From Comamonas sp. lk (GTDB lineage: Bacteria; Pseudomonadota; Gammaproteobacteria; Burkholderiales; Burkholderiaceae_C): a stretch of DNA of 6,219 nucleotides. Numbering within the stretch: position 1 is the stretch's first letter; each line of letters begins with the position of its first letter. The position numbers and the translations under genes were made by a program. The stretch spans positions 1 to 6,219 of the forward strand of contig CAMDKE010000169.1 of the NCBI GenBank assembly GCA_945901215.1, read 5' to 3'. Of the stretch, positions 1-6,219 are shown piece by piece. Under the pieces are notes generated by a model. It searched no databases. It worked only from the letters and a program-made list of their open reading frames with translations, and was not told the origin of the DNA.

Positions 1-2176
1 GGCGCTGGGCTTGCGCACACGGGTGGAGCAGGCGCTGCTGGATTTTGGCGTGGACATGGCTGCCATCAGCGAACTCGAGCCCGATGCGGCCTTGGGCAAT
101 GGCGGACTCGGGCGGCTGGCAGCCTGTTTTTTGGACGCCATGGCCACACTCAACATCCCCGGCTATGGCTACGGAATCCGCTACGACTACGGCATGTTCC
201 GCCAAACTATTGTGGACGGGCGCCAGGTGGAGGTGCCGGATTACTGGTTGACCCAGGGCAATCCCTGGGAATTTCCCAGGCCCGAAGTGCTGTACCGGGT
301 GCAGTTTGGCGGCCATGTGGAGGAGATTGACGGCGCATGCCAGTGGATCAGCGCGCATGAGGTGCAGGCCATGGCCTACGACACCATTATTCCGGGCTAC
401 GACACCCAGGCCACCAACACCCTACGCCTGTGGTCGGCCAAGGCCACGCATGAAATCGACATGGGCGCATTCAACCGTGGCAATTATTTCGCTGCCGTTG
501 AGAGCAAAAACCACTCCGAAAACGTGAGCCGCGTGCTCTACCCTGATGACTCAACGCCCGCCGGGCGCGAGCTACGGCTGCACCAGGAGTATTTCTTTGT
601 CAGTGCCAGCGTGCAGGACCTGCTGCGCCGCTACCGCCAGAACCATGCGGATTTCGGCCTTTTGCCAGACAAGGTGAGCATCCACCTCAATGACACCCAC
701 CCGATATTGGCAATTCCTGAACTGATGCGTCTGCTGCTCGATGAACATGCGCTGCCCTGGGACCAGGCCTGGGCGCTGTGCCAGCGTGTCTTCTCGTACA
801 CCAACCACACCCTCATGCACGAGGCCTTAGAGACCTGGCCGGTGGAAATGATGGGTCGCATCCTGCCGCGCCATTTACAAATCATCTTCGATATCAACAC
901 CCGCTTCCTGGGCGAGCTCAAGGCGCTCGGTGCAGACGCTGAAGCCATACGCAGGGTTTCGCTGGTCGATGAACAAGGTGAGCGCCGGGTGCGCATGGCC
1001 TATCTGGCGGTAGTGGCCAGCCATTCGATCAACGGCGTCTCGGCCTTGCATTCGGAGCTGATGCAGCAATCGATCTTTGCCGAGTTTGCGCGCATCTGGC
1101 CGCAGCGTTTCAACAACAAGACCAACGGCATCACGCCGCGGCGCTGGCTGGCGCAAGCCAACCCCGCGCTGGCCGCGGTGCTGGACAAGTACATAGGCAC
1201 CGGCTGGCGGCGCGACCTCACCCAGCTCGGTGGTCTAGAAGCACTGGCAAACAAACCCGCCCTGATCAAAGCGCTGCAAGAGGCCAAACGCGCCAATAAG
1301 CAGCGCCTTGCAGACTGGGTGCAGGCGAACATGGGGCTGCAGTTGCCGGTTGAGGCCATGTTTGACGTGCAGGTCAAGCGCATCCACGAATACAAGCGCC
1401 AGCTGCTCAACGTGCTGCACGTGATTGCCCGCTACCAGCGCATCCTGCGCGAGCCCCAGGCCGACTTGGTGCCCCGCGTGGTGGTGTTTGCGGGTAAAGC
1501 GGCGTCGGCCTACCACATGGCCAAGCTCATCATCCAGCTGATCAACGACGTGGCCGACACGGTCAACCAAGACCCGCGCGTGGGCGACAAGCTCAAGGTC
1601 GTGTTCATCCCCAACTACAGCGTCAGCCTGGCCGAGCGCATCATTCCGGCGGCCGACTTGTCCGAGCAAATCTCCACAGCGGGCACCGAGGCTTCGGGCA
1701 CCGGCAATATGAAACTCGCCCTCAACGGCGCCCTGACCATTGGCACGCTGGACGGCGCCAACGTAGAAATCCTGGACGGCGTGGGCGAAGAAAACATCTT
1801 CATCTTTGGCCTCACTACGCCGGAAGTGGCAGCCACCCGCGCCGCTGGCTACCAGCCACGCCAGGCGCTGCAGGCCTGCCCGGAGCTGGAGCAGGTGTTA
1901 CTGGCCATCCGTGACGGAGAGTTCAGCCCGGCGCAGCCGCAGCGCTACCAGAACATTTACGACGCGCTGGTCAATTGGGGCGACCACTACCTGCTGCTGG
2001 CCGATTACGCGTCCTACGCGGCAGCCCAAGACGCCGCCGATGCGGCATACCGCAACGCCGACGCCTGGACGCTCAAAACCCTGCACAACATCGCGGCCAT
2101 GGGGCCTTTTTCGGCCGACCGCACCATTGCCCAATACGCCAGCGAGATCTGGAAGACCAAACCGGTGGAGTTTTAA
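1..2176 (+). CDS. glgP: Glycogen/maltodextrin phosphorylase, 5'-truncated by the window edge
   Basis: This PLP-dependent GT35 enzyme releases glucose-1-phosphate from alpha-1,4-glucans by phosphorolysis in the cytoplasm. The frame is already open at base 2 (A-L-G-L-R...), so the start lies upstream. Compared from memory with E. coli GlgP/MalP (about 800-815 residues), roughly 90 N-terminal residues are missing. Hallmarks, numbered from the codon at base 11, include GLGNGGLGRLAACFLD-type sequence near residue 30, NHSENVSRVLYPDDST near 165-180, HLNDTHP near 228, KRIHEYKRQL near 460 and GKAASAYHMAK near 500. The PLP-binding lysine sits in SGTGNMKLALNGA (Lys568, bases 1712-1714), 153 residues before the C-terminus as in E. 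coli. The catalytic half is intact and the C-terminus (SEIWKTKPVEF) aligns with the family end. No other glycogen gene is visible, so whether it acts on glycogen or maltodextrin cannot be decided here. Confidence 0.97.
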   Translation, partial: ALGLRTRVEQALLDFGVDMAAISELEPDAALGNGGLGRLAACFLDAMATLNIPGYGYGIRYDYGMFRQTIVDGRQVEVPDYWLTQGNPWEFPRPEVLYRVQFGGHVEEIDGACQWISAHEVQAMAYDTIIPGYDTQATNTLRLWSAKATHEIDMGAFNRGNYFAAVESKNHSENVSRVLYPDDSTPAGRELRLHQEYFFVSASVQDLLRRYRQNHADFGLLPDKVSIHLNDTHPILAIPELMRLLLDEHALPWDQAWALCQRVFSYTNHTLMHEALETWPVEMMGRILPRHLQIIFDINTRFLGELKALGADAEAIRRVSLVDEQGERRVRMAYLAVVASHSINGVSALHSELMQQSIFAEFARIWPQRFNNKTNGITPRRWLAQANPALAAVLDKYIGTGWRRDLTQLGGLEALANKPALIKALQEAKRANKQRLADWVQANMGLQLPVEAMFDVQVKRIHEYKRQLLNVLHVIARYQRILREPQADLVPRVVVFAGKAASAYHMAKLIIQLINDVADTVNQDPRVGDKLKVVFIPNYSVSLAERIIPAADLSEQISTAGTEASGTGNMKLALNGALTIGTLDGANVEILDGVGEENIFIFGLTTPEVAATRAAGYQPRQALQACPELEQVLLAIRDGEFSPAQPQRYQNIYDALVNWGDHYLLLADYASYAAAQDAADAAYRNADAWTLKTLHNIAAMGPFSADRTIAQYASEIWKTKPVEF

Positions 2177-2193
2177 GACCGGTAGGGGTTGGT
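2156..2193. terminator. Possible hairpin between convergent glgP and M48 genes
   Basis: The self-complementary hexamer ACCGGT occurs at 2161-2166 and again at 2178-2183, spanning the glgP stop codon. An outer pair, ACCAA at 2156-2160 with TTGGT at 2189-2193, extends the stem across a 5-nt one-sided bulge. The structure could form in transcripts from either strand and sits in the 28-bp gap between convergent genes, where a shared terminator would be expected. There is no T tract on either side, so it is not a canonical intrinsic terminator and may be chance. Confidence 0.25.
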
Positions 2194-2204
2194 AAAGTCC
2201 GCAG

Positions 2205-3086
2205 TCATGGCGCTTTGTCTGGCGGGGCTTCAGACGCCTTGGCTTGGCGGGCACGCTCGTACAAGGGCATGACCTTGGGCAAATTGGCCTCAATCTCGGC
2301 GATGCGGGTGTTGCCCGAGGGGTGGGTGGACAGCCACTGCGGCGGCGCACCCTTGTTGGCGGCCGACATTTTTTGCCACAGGCTGACCCCTGCGCGCGGG
2401 TCAAAACCGGCACGGGCGGCCAGCTCCATACCCACCAAGTCAGCCTCTGACTCGTCTTCGCGGCCAAACTTGAGCGTTAGCAGGTTGGCGCCCTGCTGTG
2501 CCACGGTGTCGGTCAGGCGCGGGTCAATTCCCAACCAGCCCGACAGCAAAGCCCCGCCCAGACGCGCTGCGCCGCTGGTGATGGTGGACTTGCCCATGCG
2601 CTCGCGCGCGTGTTCACGCAGGGCGTGGGCAATTTCGTGGCCCATGACCATGGCCACTTCGTCGTCGGTCAGCGCCAAGGTCTTGATGATGCCTGTGTAG
2701 AAAACGATTTTTCCACCGGGCATGCAAAAGGCATTGATCTGGTTGGAGCCGACCAGATTGACCTCCCACTTCCATTGGCTCGCGCGCTCGTTCCATTCAA
2801 AGGTAAACGGAATGATTTTTTGCGCAATGGCGCGCAGGCGGCGCACCTGGGCGTTGTCGGGCGGGCCCAGGGCGCGGTGCTCGGCAGCGGTATTGAGGAT
2901 TTGCAGGTACTGCGCCTTGGCAGTCTGCTCTAAGTCCTGGGCAGGCACCAGGTCCGCAAATCCCGAGCGCTCACCTACCTCCACGCCTTCACGCGCCAAG
3001 GCCGGCGCGATTGCTGCAGCCGACAGCAGCAGCGCCACCACCGGCACCCGCAAGCGCTGCGCCCAAATCTGTTTGCCCATCACCAT
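2205..3086 (-). CDS. Exported M48-family zinc metalloprotease (LoiP/BepA-like peptidase domain)
   Basis: A protein of 293 residues, probably a periplasmic endopeptidase acting on misfolded or envelope proteins. The N-terminus (MVMGKQIWAQRLR, then a hydrophobic stretch ending APALA) is a typical Sec signal peptide with likely cleavage after Ala31. There is no lipobox cysteine, unlike E. coli LoiP. The mature protein carries the conserved INAFCMPGGKIVFYTGI strand (about 117-133), the zinc motif HEIAH (His150, Glu151, His154) and the third-ligand motif ESEAD (first Glu about 212). The C-terminal STHPSGNTRI signature, common in bacterial M48 peptidases, is also present. No TPR region follows, so it is shorter than BepA. 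The open frame extends 23 codons further upstream, but ATG at 3086 is preferred: an AAAGGGA ribosome site lies 9 nt before it and the signal peptide begins there. A second ATG at 3080 is possible. The substrate is unknown. Confidence 0.93.
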   Translation of the reverse strand: MVMGKQIWAQRLRVPVVALLLSAAAIAPALAREGVEVGERSGFADLVPAQDLEQTAKAQYLQILNTAAEHRALGPPDNAQVRRLRAIAQKIIPFTFEWNERASQWKWEVNLVGSNQINAFCMPGGKIVFYTGIIKTLALTDDEVAMVMGHEIAHALREHARERMGKSTITSGAARLGGALLSGWLGIDPRLTDTVAQQGANLLTLKFGREDESEADLVGMELAARAGFDPRAGVSLWQKMSAANKGAPPQWLSTHPSGNTRIAEIEANLPKVMPLYERARQAKASEAPPDKAP

Positions 3087-3095
3087 GCTGATTTG

Positions 3096-3102
3096 TCCCT
3101 TT
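3096..3102 (-). promoter_or_regulatory. Ribosome binding site of the M48 protease
   Basis: On the minus strand AAAGGGA ends 9 nt before the ATG at 3086. It decides the start: the longer upstream frame has no comparable site and would add 23 residues in front of the signal peptide. It overlaps the candidate -35 element of the divergent ampG promoter on the other strand. Confidence 0.6.
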
Positions 3103-3127
3103 GTCACCAAGACCCAGGGGCTATTAT
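3101..3127 (+). promoter_or_regulatory. Candidate sigma70-type promoter for ampG
   Basis: TTGTCA (3101-3106, one mismatch to TTGACA) is followed after a short 15-nt spacer by TATTAT (3122-3127). A start point about 7 nt further on would fall at or next to the ATG at 3134, giving a leaderless or nearly leaderless mRNA. The alternative -10 TATTCC (3125-3130) has an 18-nt spacer but a poorer match. The AT-rich block reads AATAAT on the other strand and could also serve the divergent protease gene, though no good -35 was seen there. This is motif evidence only. Confidence 0.35.
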
Positions 3128-3133
3128 TCCCTG

Positions 3134-4504
3134 ATGCCCGCATCTTCGCCTCCACCTCCAGCGTCAGCGCCCGCCCCAGCAGCCCAACCCACCTGGCTGC
3201 AAACCCTCAAGGTCTACCGCGAGCCCGCTTCGCTGCGCATGTTGTCGCTGGGGTTTTCTGCCGGACTGCCGCTGCTCTTGGTGTTTGGCACCCTGAGTTT
3301 TTGGTTGCGCGAGGCTGGCATTGACCGCACCACGATTGGGTTTTTGAGCTGGGTGGGCTTGGCCTACGGATTCAAATGGGTCTGGTCGCCGCTGGTGGAC
3401 CGCCTACCCATTCCACTGCTCACCCGCGCGCTGGGCCGTAGGCGCAGTTGGCTGCTGGCATCGCAAGCGGTGATCATGCTCGCGCTGGTGTGCATGGCGC
3501 TCACCGACCCGCAGCTCTCGCTCGCGCCCATGGTGTGGTGTGCGGTGGCCGTGGCGGTGGGTTCGGCCACGCAAGACATTGCGCTAGACGCCTTTCGCAT
3601 TGAGTCCGCCGACACCGAGCACCAAGCCGCGCTGGCCGCCACCTACCAAACCGGCTACCGCCTGGCCATGATCTGGGCCGGTGCCGGCGCACTGTGGATT
3701 GCAGCGCGCGCCGAAGTGCCCTCGGCCGTGGCCGGGGCGGCGGCGCCCTACCAGCACGGCCCGTGGCAAAGCGCGTATTTGGTGATGGCACTGAGCATGC
3801 TGCCCGGCGTGCTGACGGTTCTGTTTTCACAAGAGCCCGTCCCCGCGCCCGTGCCTGCGGCCAGAAATCTGCGCGAGTGGCTGCGTGGCGCGCTGGTAGA
3901 GCCGTTCGCCGACTTTTTGGGCCGCTACGGCTGGCACGCGGCGCTGATTTTGGCGTTGATCGCCACCTACCGCATCAGCGACGTGGTGATGGGCATCATG
4001 GCCAACCCGTTTTATGTAGACATGGGCTTTAGCAAGGACGAAGTGGCTGCCGTTACCAAGGTGTTTGGCGTGGTGATGACGCTGCTAGGTGCCTTTGTCG
4101 GCGGCGTGTTGTCTTTGCGCATGGGGGTCATGCGGGTGCTGATGCTCGGCGCCGTGCTCAGCGCCGCCAGCAACCTGCTGTTTGCCTGGCTGAGCACGCG
4201 CGGGCACGATGTGAGCGCGCTGGTCTGGGTGGTGTCCGCTGACAACCTGGCCTCGGGCATTGCGTCTTCGGCCTTTATTGCCTATTTGTCGTCGCTTACC
4301 AACGTGCAGTATTCGGCCACGCAGTACGCATTGCTGAGTTCCATGATGTTGCTGTTGCCCAAGTTTGTGGCGGGCTTTTCCGGCAAGTACGTGGACGCCT
4401 TTGGCTACGCCAGTTTCTTCAACGCCACTGCATTTTTGGGCGTGCCGGTGCTGATCTTGGTGGTGTTGGCCGCGCGGGCCCAGGCGCGCAAGCCAGTGCG
4501 CTAG
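3134..4504 (+). CDS. ampG: AmpG-like muropeptide permease (MFS)
   Basis: An inner-membrane transporter of 456 residues. AmpG imports GlcNAc-1,6-anhydroMurNAc peptides from peptidoglycan turnover into the cytoplasm, which feeds cell-wall recycling and, where present, ampC induction. AmpG signatures include GFSAGLPLLLVFGTLSFWL (TM1, about 40-58), TIGFLSWVGLAYGFKWVWSPL (TM2), GRRRSW after TM2 (about 101-106), SATQDIALDAFR (about 144-155) and SATQYALLSS (about 394-403). Around 12 hydrophobic helices are visible with a cytosolic loop near 235-265. E. coli AmpG (491 residues) has extra C-terminal helices that are absent here. A Pro/Ala/Ser-rich tail occupies residues 2-19. ATG 3134 is chosen because the conserved region begins about 20 residues later and no ATG lies between; the frame also has a TTG at 3101. 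No Shine-Dalgarno is well placed (AGGGG at 3116-3120 is 13 nt away). Substrate is inferred from family; other AmpG-like members are uncharacterised. Confidence 0.9.
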   Translation: MPASSPPPPASAPAPAAQPTWLQTLKVYREPASLRMLSLGFSAGLPLLLVFGTLSFWLREAGIDRTTIGFLSWVGLAYGFKWVWSPLVDRLPIPLLTRALGRRRSWLLASQAVIMLALVCMALTDPQLSLAPMVWCAVAVAVGSATQDIALDAFRIESADTEHQAALAATYQTGYRLAMIWAGAGALWIAARAEVPSAVAGAAAPYQHGPWQSAYLVMALSMLPGVLTVLFSQEPVPAPVPAARNLREWLRGALVEPFADFLGRYGWHAALILALIATYRISDVVMGIMANPFYVDMGFSKDEVAAVTKVFGVVMTLLGAFVGGVLSLRMGVMRVLMLGAVLSAASNLLFAWLSTRGHDVSALVWVVSADNLASGIASSAFIAYLSSLTNVQYSATQYALLSSMMLLLPKFVAGFSGKYVDAFGYASFFNATAFLGVPVLILVVLAARAQARKPVR

Positions 4505-4528
4505 GCGTCTGATGCCGCGTGCACCGCG

Positions 4529-4543
4529 TTTACGCAACTTTAC
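4529..4543. promoter_or_regulatory. CpxR-box-like direct repeat upstream of the response regulator
   Basis: The plus strand reads TTTAC-GCAAC-TTTAC; the minus strand reads GTAAA-GTTGC-GTAAA, an exact match to the GTAAA-N5-GTAAA pattern established for E. coli CpxR. The identity extends to 7 bp on the plus strand (TTTACGC at 4529-4535 and 4539-4545) with a 10-bp period, one helical turn, as expected for an OmpR-family dimer bound head to tail. It lies 55 bp before the response-regulator ATG, within the 94-bp gap after ampG. The role as autoregulatory operator is inferred. Confidence 0.6.
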
Positions 4544-4598
4544 GCCCGCTTCTCCCGCCGCGCACGCCAGGCCAGCCCCGCACTACTAGACTGATGCC

Positions 4599-5324
4599 AT
4601 GAAAAAACACCTGCTGATGATCGAAGACGATGCCCGGCTCGCGGCCATGGTGGCCGAATACCTGCAACTCAATGACTTCAGCGTCGAGCACGCGCGCGAT
4701 GGCCTGTCCGGCTTGGCGCGTCTGCGCCAGCCGGTGACCCAGGCGCCCCCCATCGACCTGGTGGTGCTGGACCTGATGCTGCCCGACATCGACGGCTTGG
4801 AAGTGTGCCGCCGCGTCCGCGCCCTGAGCGGGATGCTGGGCCAGACACCGGTGCTCATGCTCACCGCCAAAGGCGATCCGATGGACCGGGTCGTCGGCCT
4901 CGAACTCGGCGCCGACGACTACCTGCCCAAACCTTTTGAGCCACGCGAATTGCTCGCCCGCATCCGCGCCGTGCTGCGGCGCAAGGGCGACGCTGCACCC
5001 AAGAACGGGGACCAAAAACTCCTTCGCTATGGTTCGCTAGAGATTGACCGCGATGCACGCAGCGTGTCGGTCGCGGGCCTACCCTGCGAGTTGACCTCGT
5101 ACCAATTTGACCTGTTGGTGGCCTTGGCCGAGCGTGCCGGGCGGGTGCTCACGCGCGACCAGATCATGGAAGCAGTGCGCGGGCGCGAGCTCGAAGCCTT
5201 TGACCGCTCCATTGATGTGCACATGGGCCGCATCCGCGCCGCCATTGAACACGACCCGAAAGCGCCCAAACGCATCCTGACCGTGCGCGGCGTGGGCTAT
5301 GTGTTTGCCCGCCAGCAAGACTAG
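4599..5324 (+). CDS. CpxR-like OmpR-family response regulator
   Basis: A DNA-binding response regulator of 241 residues. The receiver domain (about 1-125) has the acidic pair Asp10/Asp11, the phospho-acceptor Asp58 in VVLDLMLPDIDG, Thr89 in MLTAKG and Lys111 in YLPKPF. After a polar linker (about 128-142) comes a winged-helix domain (about 143-238) with recognition helix FDRSIDVHMGRIR and the final wing TVRGVGYVFA. The stretches DRVVGLELGADDYLPKPF and FDRSIDVHMGRIR resemble E. coli CpxR more than PhoB or OmpR; RstA is the next alternative. The receiver is slightly long, with extra residues around 43-50 and 77-82. ATG 4599 gives the normal start of the first beta strand, but no clear Shine-Dalgarno precedes it. 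The kinase gene follows after 15 bp, so the two are probably cotranscribed. A CpxR-type box upstream suggests autoregulation. Confidence 0.95.
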   Translation: MKKHLLMIEDDARLAAMVAEYLQLNDFSVEHARDGLSGLARLRQPVTQAPPIDLVVLDLMLPDIDGLEVCRRVRALSGMLGQTPVLMLTAKGDPMDRVVGLELGADDYLPKPFEPRELLARIRAVLRRKGDAAPKNGDQKLLRYGSLEIDRDARSVSVAGLPCELTSYQFDLLVALAERAGRVLTRDQIMEAVRGRELEAFDRSIDVHMGRIRAAIEHDPKAPKRILTVRGVGYVFARQQD

Positions 5325-5339
5325 GCACGCCGCCTGACC

Positions 5340-6219
5340 ATGCTGCAAAAACTCTACGTGCGCATCTGGCTGGCCGTGGTGCTGGCCGTGGCCGTGCTGA
5401 CTTTTTTGGTGGGCGCGGCCTGGCGCCTGGCGGCTGAGCCGCCGCTGCGCGAGGTGGTAGTGCGCAACACTGCAGGCGAGGTGATTGGCAGTGGCAGCGC
5501 GCGCGCGATGCGACCGGGCCTGTTCCACCACCACGACGATGACCACGAACGCGATGAGCACGAACGCGATGAGCACGGCCCTGCTTCACCGCTGCCGCCC
5601 GGGTCAACACCACCTGAGATCCACGATGGGGGCGACGAACCGGTCGGCCATTACGGTCGTGGCCCCGAGTTTTTCGTTCAGCTGCAAGACGGGCAGACCA
5701 TGCATTTGCACCTGCCACGCCCGCCGCGCGGCCCGTGGAACGCACCGTTTGGTTTTTTTGGGACTCTGGGGCTGGTGGCTTTGGCCGTGGCTTTGGCAAC
5801 TTACCCTATCGTGCGCCGCCTGACACGCCGCCTAGAGGGTTTGCAAGCTGGCGTAGAGCGCTGGGGTGATGGTGACCTGAGCGTGCGCGTGACCGCAGGC
5901 GGGGCCGACGAGGTTGGTTTTTTGGCCAATCGCTTCAACCACGCAGCCCAGCAGATCGAAAACCTGGTCAAGGCGCGCGACGCGCTGCTGGCATCACAAA
6001 AGTCGTTGTTGGCCAATGCCTCCCATGAGCTGCGCTCGCCGCTGACGCGCATCCGAATGGGTCTTGAGCTCATGGGCCAAGGCTCAGCCGAGGCCTTGGC
6101 GCAACGAAAACCCGAAATCGAGCGCAATTTGGCCGAACTCGACCAGCTGATTGACGAGATCTTGCTCGCCAGCCGGCTCGACGCGCGGGAGACCGATGTG
6201 GGCACCGTGGAGGCCGTGG
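5340..6219 (+). CDS. Sensor histidine kinase with His/acid-rich periplasmic loop, 3'-truncated
   Basis: The membrane sensor partner of the preceding regulator; 293 residues are visible and the frame runs open off the window. TM1 is about 9-28 (IWLAVVLAVAVLTFLVGAAW) and TM2 about 137-158, leaving a periplasmic region of roughly 108 residues. That region has a His/Asp/Glu-dense segment at 63-79 and ends with FFVQLQDGQTMHLHLPRPP. A HAMP linker follows (about 159-211, RRLTRRLEGLQAG... to ...GFLANRFNHAA). The HisKA H-box NASHELRSPLTRIRMG contains the phospho-acceptor His229 (bases 6024-6026) followed by the helix LDQLIDEILLASRLDA. The ATP-binding domain lies beyond the window. The H-box resembles CpxA (THELRTPLTRL). 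ATG 5340 begins directly before TM1; the 15-bp gap after the regulator's stop has no Shine-Dalgarno, so translational coupling is likely. The His/acidic segment suggests cation sensing, which is inference. Confidence 0.93.
   Translation, partial: MLQKLYVRIWLAVVLAVAVLTFLVGAAWRLAAEPPLREVVVRNTAGEVIGSGSARAMRPGLFHHHDDDHERDEHERDEHGPASPLPPGSTPPEIHDGGDEPVGHYGRGPEFFVQLQDGQTMHLHLPRPPRGPWNAPFGFFGTLGLVALAVALATYPIVRRLTRRLEGLQAGVERWGDGDLSVRVTAGGADEVGFLANRFNHAAQQIENLVKARDALLASQKSLLANASHELRSPLTRIRMGLELMGQGSAEALAQRKPEIERNLAELDQLIDEILLASRLDARETDVGTVEAV
5544..5573 (+). repeat. Perfect 15-bp tandem duplication inside the kinase gene
   Basis: The unit CACGAACGCGATGAG occurs twice without mismatch (5544-5558 and 5559-5573) and is followed by the first codon of a third copy (CAC). 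It is in frame and encodes His-Glu-Arg-Asp-Glu twice. Directly upstream are three CAC codons and GACGATGAC (5526-5543). The length is a multiple of three, so gain or loss of a unit by slippage would alter the periplasmic loop without breaking the gene. Confidence 0.9.

Noticed and set aside
1235..1669. 144-codon minus-strand open frame inside glgP
   Set aside because: Antisense to the most conserved catalytic part of the phosphorylase; a shadow from codon bias.
1975..2700. 241-codon plus-strand open frame bridging the glgP end and the M48 gene
   Set aside because: It overlaps glgP in another frame and the protease on the opposite strand; its translation has no family features, while both overlapped genes carry conserved catalytic motifs.
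3101..3133. TTG at 3101 as the ampG start
   Set aside because: It would add 11 residues unlike any AmpG N-terminus and coincides with the candidate -35 hexamer; ATG 3134 is simpler.
4504..4516. Small inverted repeat just after ampG as a possible terminator
   Set aside because: The stem is about 5 bp with a G-T pair and a 3-nt loop and has no T tract, so it is too weak to support.
4085..4537. 150-codon minus-strand open frame opposite the ampG 3' end
   Set aside because: Gln/His-rich low-complexity translation typical of an antisense shadow, with no motif; ampG on the plus strand explains the region.
4584..4592. TACTAG/TAGACT as a -10 element for the regulator gene
   Set aside because: Matches to TATAAT are poor and no -35 element sits at the right distance; only the CpxR-type box upstream is specific enough to list.
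5164..5799. 211-codon minus-strand open frame across the regulator/kinase junction
   Set aside because: It is antisense to two well-supported genes, is rich in Arg/Pro/Ala as expected from reading GC-rich coding DNA backwards, and shows no recognisable domain.

Overview
The window holds four or five ordinary chromosomal genes of a GC-rich, Gram-negative proteobacterium. Compact spacing, the codon bias and the look of the proteins (especially the AmpG-type permease and the CpxR/CpxA-like pair) suggest a betaproteobacterium of the order Burkholderiales, probably Comamonadaceae. That placement is a judgement from protein similarity and was not computed.

Layout: (i) 1-2176 (+) is the 3' nine-tenths of a glycogen/maltodextrin phosphorylase (glgP), cut by the window edge. 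(ii) 2205-3086 (-) is an exported M48-family zinc metalloprotease, convergent with glgP across a 28-bp gap. (iii) 3134-4504 (+) is an AmpG-like muropeptide permease of the major facilitator superfamily, divergent from the protease across only 47 bp. (iv) 4599-5324 (+) is an OmpR-family response regulator of CpxR type. (v) 5340 to the window end (+) is its sensor histidine kinase, cut after the phospho-accepting histidine region. All other long open frames are shadows of these genes on the opposite strand or in another frame.

From 2205 onward the genes share a cell-envelope theme: periplasmic proteolysis, recovery of peptidoglycan fragments, and a two-component system that resembles envelope-stress systems. 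Two details stand out. Upstream of the response regulator lies a perfect GTAAA-N5-GTAAA direct repeat (read on the minus strand), the pattern known for CpxR sites, which suggests autoregulation. The sensor kinase has a short periplasmic region with a dense His/Asp/Glu stretch, partly built by a perfect 15-bp tandem duplication, which looks like a metal- or cation-binding loop. I saw no mobile element, CRISPR array, tRNA or rRNA, and no sign of a wholly new system.
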